From positions 1 through 15,638 of the forward strand of contig WRKD01000192.1 of the NCBI GenBank assembly GCA_009778255.1: a stretch of DNA of 15,638 nt, in the 5' to 3' direction. Numbering within the stretch: position 1 is the first letter of the stretch; the number at the start of each line of letters is the position of its first letter. The translations under genes were made by a program, and so were the position numbers. This stretch comes from Bacillota bacterium. Lineage in GTDB: Bacteria; Bacillota; Dehalobacteriia; UBA4068. Of this stretch, positions 13,006 through 15,638 are shown in pieces. The notes below the pieces were generated by a model. It saw only the letters and a list, made by a program, of their open reading frames with translations, was not told where the DNA came from and did not search any database.

Positions 13006-14118
13006 TTGAGTAAAAGGTGCATATTTTTGGTGAGCGATATGAGTCTTTTACACCATCTTCTTAAGCATATTAAACTAGACGACAATAATGAAATCGACTT
13101 ACAGTTTGGCGTGACAACAGTTTGTATTTGGACAACAATCTTGTCATTTTGCTATGCTGTATTTTTCTTATTCACCGGGCTATTTGAATTAGGTTTTCTA
13201 TTGACTGCTATCTTTGTTGGATCTTGTATCATGTTATTTCTTTGCCAAAAGAGTATTTTGCGCATTTATGCAAGTACATATGTATTTATCAGTATAAGCT
13301 GCGCCTATACGCATATATTCATCACTTATTATTTGGGTGGCTGCGGAACATTATTTCTTGTTGTTACTGCCTTAATATCCAACCACATGTATCCATTATT
13401 AAAATCTTGGGGCATTCTATTAATGGATGTTTTTTTATTGCTCGTGATCAATATAGCCTTTTGGCTCAGCTTAAATAATATACCCCTTTATGGCAACATA
13501 TTAGGAGAAGGCTTTCGTTTTTTACTGACTAATATTAGCCTTTTAACTTGCCTCATTGTTCTGTATATAAATGTTATAAATCAAGAATTTATAAAAAAGA
13601 ACCGACAATCGTTAATAGATAAAGCTGCCGAGGCGGCGGTTTTAGATGCTTTAACAGGTTTGGGAAACCGGCGTATGCTGGAACGGTATCGCACCGAGCT
13701 GGAAGTAACATCATCCGAAGCAATACCTCTTAGCATTGCCGTACTGGATATAGATTATTTTAAAGTAATCAACGATACCTACGGACACGCCTTTGGAGAT
13801 AATGTGCTCAAATATATAGCTTATATGATGCAAAATTTCTTCCGCGACAATGATATACTCATACGCTGGGGCGGCGAAGAGTTTTTAGTGCTGCTCAGAA
13901 ATACCGGGCTTAAAGAAGCGGAGAATTTAATGAATAGTTTTTGGGTTAAAATGCAAAATACCTCTATGCTAATGGGTAGCCGAGAAATCCGGGTGCAACT
14001 GACTATCGGCTTACATGAGCATATATCAAGTATGTCTATTGAAGATTCGATAAGGAAAGCGGATGAATTGATGTATCAAGGGAAATTACAAGGACGCAAC
14101 CGTATTATGCTTGGCTAA
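13006..14118 (+). CDS. Membrane-bound diguanylate cyclase (GGDEF domain)
   Basis: Synthesises cyclic di-GMP from two GTP. The N-terminal half holds about six hydrophobic membrane segments (roughly residues 35-58, 61-80, 86-110, 114-130, 135-158 and 172-192, counted from TTG 13006) with no recognised sensor domain. The GGDEF domain follows at about 212-370, with DALTGLGNRR at its start, the active-site signature GGEEF at 289-293, and the RxxD inhibitory site RDND at 280-283, exactly five residues before it, so product inhibition is expected. The start is uncertain: TTG 13006 lacks a ribosome binding site, GTG 13030 has AAAAGGTG about 10 nt upstream and is preferred, and ATG 13039 is also in frame. 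Its stop overlaps that of pyrD by 4 nt. The membrane signal it senses is unknown. Confidence 0.92.
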   Translation: MSKRCIFLVSDMSLLHHLLKHIKLDDNNEIDLQFGVTTVCIWTTILSFCYAVFFLFTGLFELGFLLTAIFVGSCIMLFLCQKSILRIYASTYVFISISCAYTHIFITYYLGGCGTLFLVVTALISNHMYPLLKSWGILLMDVFLLLVINIAFWLSLNNIPLYGNILGEGFRFLLTNISLLTCLIVLYINVINQEFIKKNRQSLIDKAAEAAVLDALTGLGNRRMLERYRTELEVTSSEAIPLSIAVLDIDYFKVINDTYGHAFGDNVLKYIAYMMQNFFRDNDILIRWGGEEFLVLLRNTGLKEAENLMNSFWVKMQNTSMLMGSREIRVQLTIGLHEHISSMSIEDSIRKADELMYQGKLQGRNRIMLG

Positions 14119-15032
14119 CCTAAAACTTCCAGCGCCCCCACCAATTCATTTACATCTGCCACTCCATGCGCATCCAGCCATTCTGCCATGCCCTCCGCTA
14201 CTTTTAAGGGCAATAAAGGGTCGCGAAAAGCTGCCGCGCCTATCTGAACAGCGTTGGCTCCGGCAAGCATGAATTCCAAAGCGTCTATAGCTGTGGCAAT
14301 ACCGCCAAGCCCAATAATGGGTATACGAACCGCTTTTTTTACCTGCCATACCATTCGTAAAGCAATGGGCTTTATTGCCGGACCTGAAAGCCCGCCCATA
14401 ACGGCGCCTAAAACCGGTTTGCGTTGTTCCACATCTATTGCTAAGCCCTGTATGGTATTTATAAGTGAAAGGGCGTCTGCCCCGGCAGTTTCCACAGCTT
14501 GGGCAATTTCAACAATATTCGTAACATTTGGTGAAAGTTTTACTATCAAAGGTTTAGTTGTTGCTTCCCGCACAGCGGCTGTAATACCCGCAGCCACTTT
14601 TGCGTCTGTACCAAAAGCCATGCCGCCGCCTTCTACATTGGGGCAAGAGATATTTAGTTCTATAGCTGTAAAATTTCCGCTCTCTTCCAGCGCTTGTGTT
14701 ACTTGCCGATAATCTTCCAAACTGTGCCCGGCAATATTGACTATCACCGCCATATTATATGCAGCCAAAAAAGGCAATTCATTATCTATTACCGCTTTAA
14801 TACCGGGGTTTTGTAAACCAACGCTGTTGAGCAGCCCCGAGGCAGTTTCGGCAATACGGGGCGGAGCATTGCCCAGGCGCGGTAAAAGTGTGGCACCTTT
14901 AGTTGCTAAACCGCCTAAACGAGAAAGATCGTATACCTTTGCCAGTTCCCTTCCGTATCCGCAAGTTCCTGAAGCCAAAATAATAGGGTTTTTTAACCTT
15001 ATACCGGCTATGTTAACTTTTAAGCTGGCCAT
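14115..15032 (-). CDS. pyrD: Dihydroorotate dehydrogenase B, catalytic subunit (class 1B)
   Basis: Oxidises dihydroorotate to orotate in pyrimidine synthesis, using FMN. About 305 residues from ATG 15032, a usual class 1 length with no membrane anchor. The TIM barrel shows KNPIILASGT (14-23), K46 in TKGATL, NSVGLQNPG (70-78), the active-site base C130 in NISCPNV (class 1; class 2 has Ser), and the phosphate-binding IIGLGGI near the C-terminus. The partner PyrK just upstream makes it class 1B, with electrons going to NAD+. The frame could start at GTG 15038, but ATG 15032 overlaps the pyrK stop as TAATG, the usual coupled arrangement. Its stop overlaps that of the convergent diguanylate cyclase gene, leaving no room for a terminator between them. 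Confidence 0.96.
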   Translation of the reverse strand: MASLKVNIAGIRLKNPIILASGTCGYGRELAKVYDLSRLGGLATKGATLLPRLGNAPPRIAETASGLLNSVGLQNPGIKAVIDNELPFLAAYNMAVIVNIAGHSLEDYRQVTQALEESGNFTAIELNISCPNVEGGGMAFGTDAKVAAGITAAVREATTKPLIVKLSPNVTNIVEIAQAVETAGADALSLINTIQGLAIDVEQRKPVLGAVMGGLSGPAIKPIALRMVWQVKKAVRIPIIGLGGIATAIDALEFMLAGANAVQIGAAAFRDPLLPLKVAEGMAEWLDAHGVADVNELVGALEVLG

Positions 15033-15637
15033 TACCACACCACCTCCCGGCTATCGAATACCGGCCCTTCGCAGCAAACGCGCTTATAAACAATCTCTTC
15101 TTTTTCTGCGCCCTTAACTGCGCAAGCACAGCCCATGCATACGCCAAAACCGCAGCCCATATGCTCTTCTAAAGACACCTGGCAAGGTAAATCGTGCCGC
15201 TTAGCCCAAGCTGCTACTTTACGCATGAGCGGATGAGGGCCACAACAATATACCATATCATATGCAATAGGCTGAGCTGGCAACCAGCTCGATACCTGGC
15301 CCAAGGCGCCGCGACTGCCGTCTAAAGTGGCCACAGAGAGGCGGGCTAAAGTGGCGAATTCTTCTACACACGGGACTTCCTGTGCAGAACTTGCGCCCAA
15401 CATAGCTTCGCAATCTGTGCCGGAGCGCGCCAATTCCACAGCTAATGGAAGCAAGGGGGCTATACCGGCGCCACCGCCAATCAACAGCACATGACGGCCT
15501 TGGGTTAGCTTCCACCCATTGCCCAATGGGCCAAGTACCTGCAAGGTTTCGCCGACGCGCCGTTCTGTAAGCAAACGCGTACCATATCCCACTACACGGT
15601 AAACAACGCCGATTTGTCCGCGGGCCATATCTATTAC
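15032..15637 (-). CDS. pyrK: Dihydroorotate dehydrogenase B electron transfer subunit (PyrK), N-terminus cut by window edge
   Basis: The FAD and [2Fe-2S] subunit that passes electrons from PyrD to NAD+. The frame stays open to the right edge, so the ATG at 15628 is internal; roughly the first 50-60 residues (start of the FAD-binding barrel) are missing. Visible are the YRVVGYGTRLL and VLGPLGNGW segments of the flavin domain, the NAD-binding LIGGGAGIAPLLPL, the CCGPHPLM loop, and the C-terminal ferredoxin-like cluster motif C-x4-C-x2-C (MGCGFGVCMGC) with the fourth Cys in VCCEGPVF. It overlaps pyrD by one base. The transcript enters from the right, so other pyr genes probably lie beyond the window. 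Confidence 0.95.
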   Translation of the reverse strand, partial: VIDMARGQIGVVYRVVGYGTRLLTERRVGETLQVLGPLGNGWKLTQGRHVLLIGGGAGIAPLLPLAVELARSGTDCEAMLGASSAQEVPCVEEFATLARLSVATLDGSRGALGQVSSWLPAQPIAYDMVYCCGPHPLMRKVAAWAKRHDLPCQVSLEEHMGCGFGVCMGCACAVKGAEKEEIVYKRVCCEGPVFDSREVVW

Positions 15638-15638
15638 G

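Noticed and set aside
14254..14712. 152-codon plus-strand frame across pyrD, and similar frames opposite dnaG, sigA and feoB
   Set aside because: These are antisense to intact housekeeping genes and have low-complexity Ser/Ala-rich translations typical of the reverse frames of such genes.

Overview
The window reads as a chromosomal segment of a strictly or mainly anaerobic, moderately AT-rich Bacillota (Clostridia or Negativicutes type). The signs are strong AAAGGAGG-type ribosome binding sites, clean sigma-A promoters (TTGACA-17-TATAAT class), a dnaG-sigA gene pair, a pyrK-pyrD pair for an NAD-linked class 1B dihydroorotate dehydrogenase, ferrous iron uptake by FeoAB, and a reverse rubrerythrin. 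The exact taxon cannot be fixed from the sequence alone. Almost everything here is core metabolism and information processing. I see no phage, transposon, CRISPR array, rRNA or tRNA.

Layout, left to right. (1) A gene cut by the left edge encodes a large unrecognised protein ending in a Pro/Ala linker and three Big_2 immunoglobulin-like repeats (+). (2) A DegV-family lipid-binding protein (+) converges on ilvE, a branched-chain aminotransferase (-), with a hairpin terminator between them. (3) An ornithine cyclodeaminase/mu-crystallin family oxidoreductase (+) is divergent from ilvE and converges on rpsO (-), again with a shared terminator. (4) feoA-feoB (-) with an overlapping ATGA junction is divergent from a DtxR/MntR-type metal repressor (+); a perfect 16-bp palindrome lies at the predicted feoAB transcription start. 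(5) An acyl carrier protein gene with a fully consensus promoter is followed 30 nt later by a reverse rubrerythrin gene (+), then a perfect 16-bp stem terminator. (6) dnaG-sigA (-) converges on that terminator. (7) A six-TM diguanylate cyclase (+) is divergent from dnaG, and its stop codon overlaps that of pyrD. (8) pyrK-pyrD (-), coupled by TAATG, run in from the right edge, where pyrK is truncated.

The most coherent regulatory story is iron and redox. A metal-responsive repressor lies divergently next to the Feo iron importer with a candidate operator, followed by an ACP-rubrerythrin unit whose rubrerythrin binds iron and detoxifies peroxide or oxygen. Several starts were moved from the longest open frame to a better-placed start on ribosome-binding-site grounds (OCD homologue, rpsO, feoA, dnaG, pyrD). 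Nothing in the window forces the claim of an undescribed system. The least explained item is the roughly 480-residue N-terminal region of the first protein, and the most testable oddities are the Asn in the repressor's metal site and the ACP-rubrerythrin pairing.
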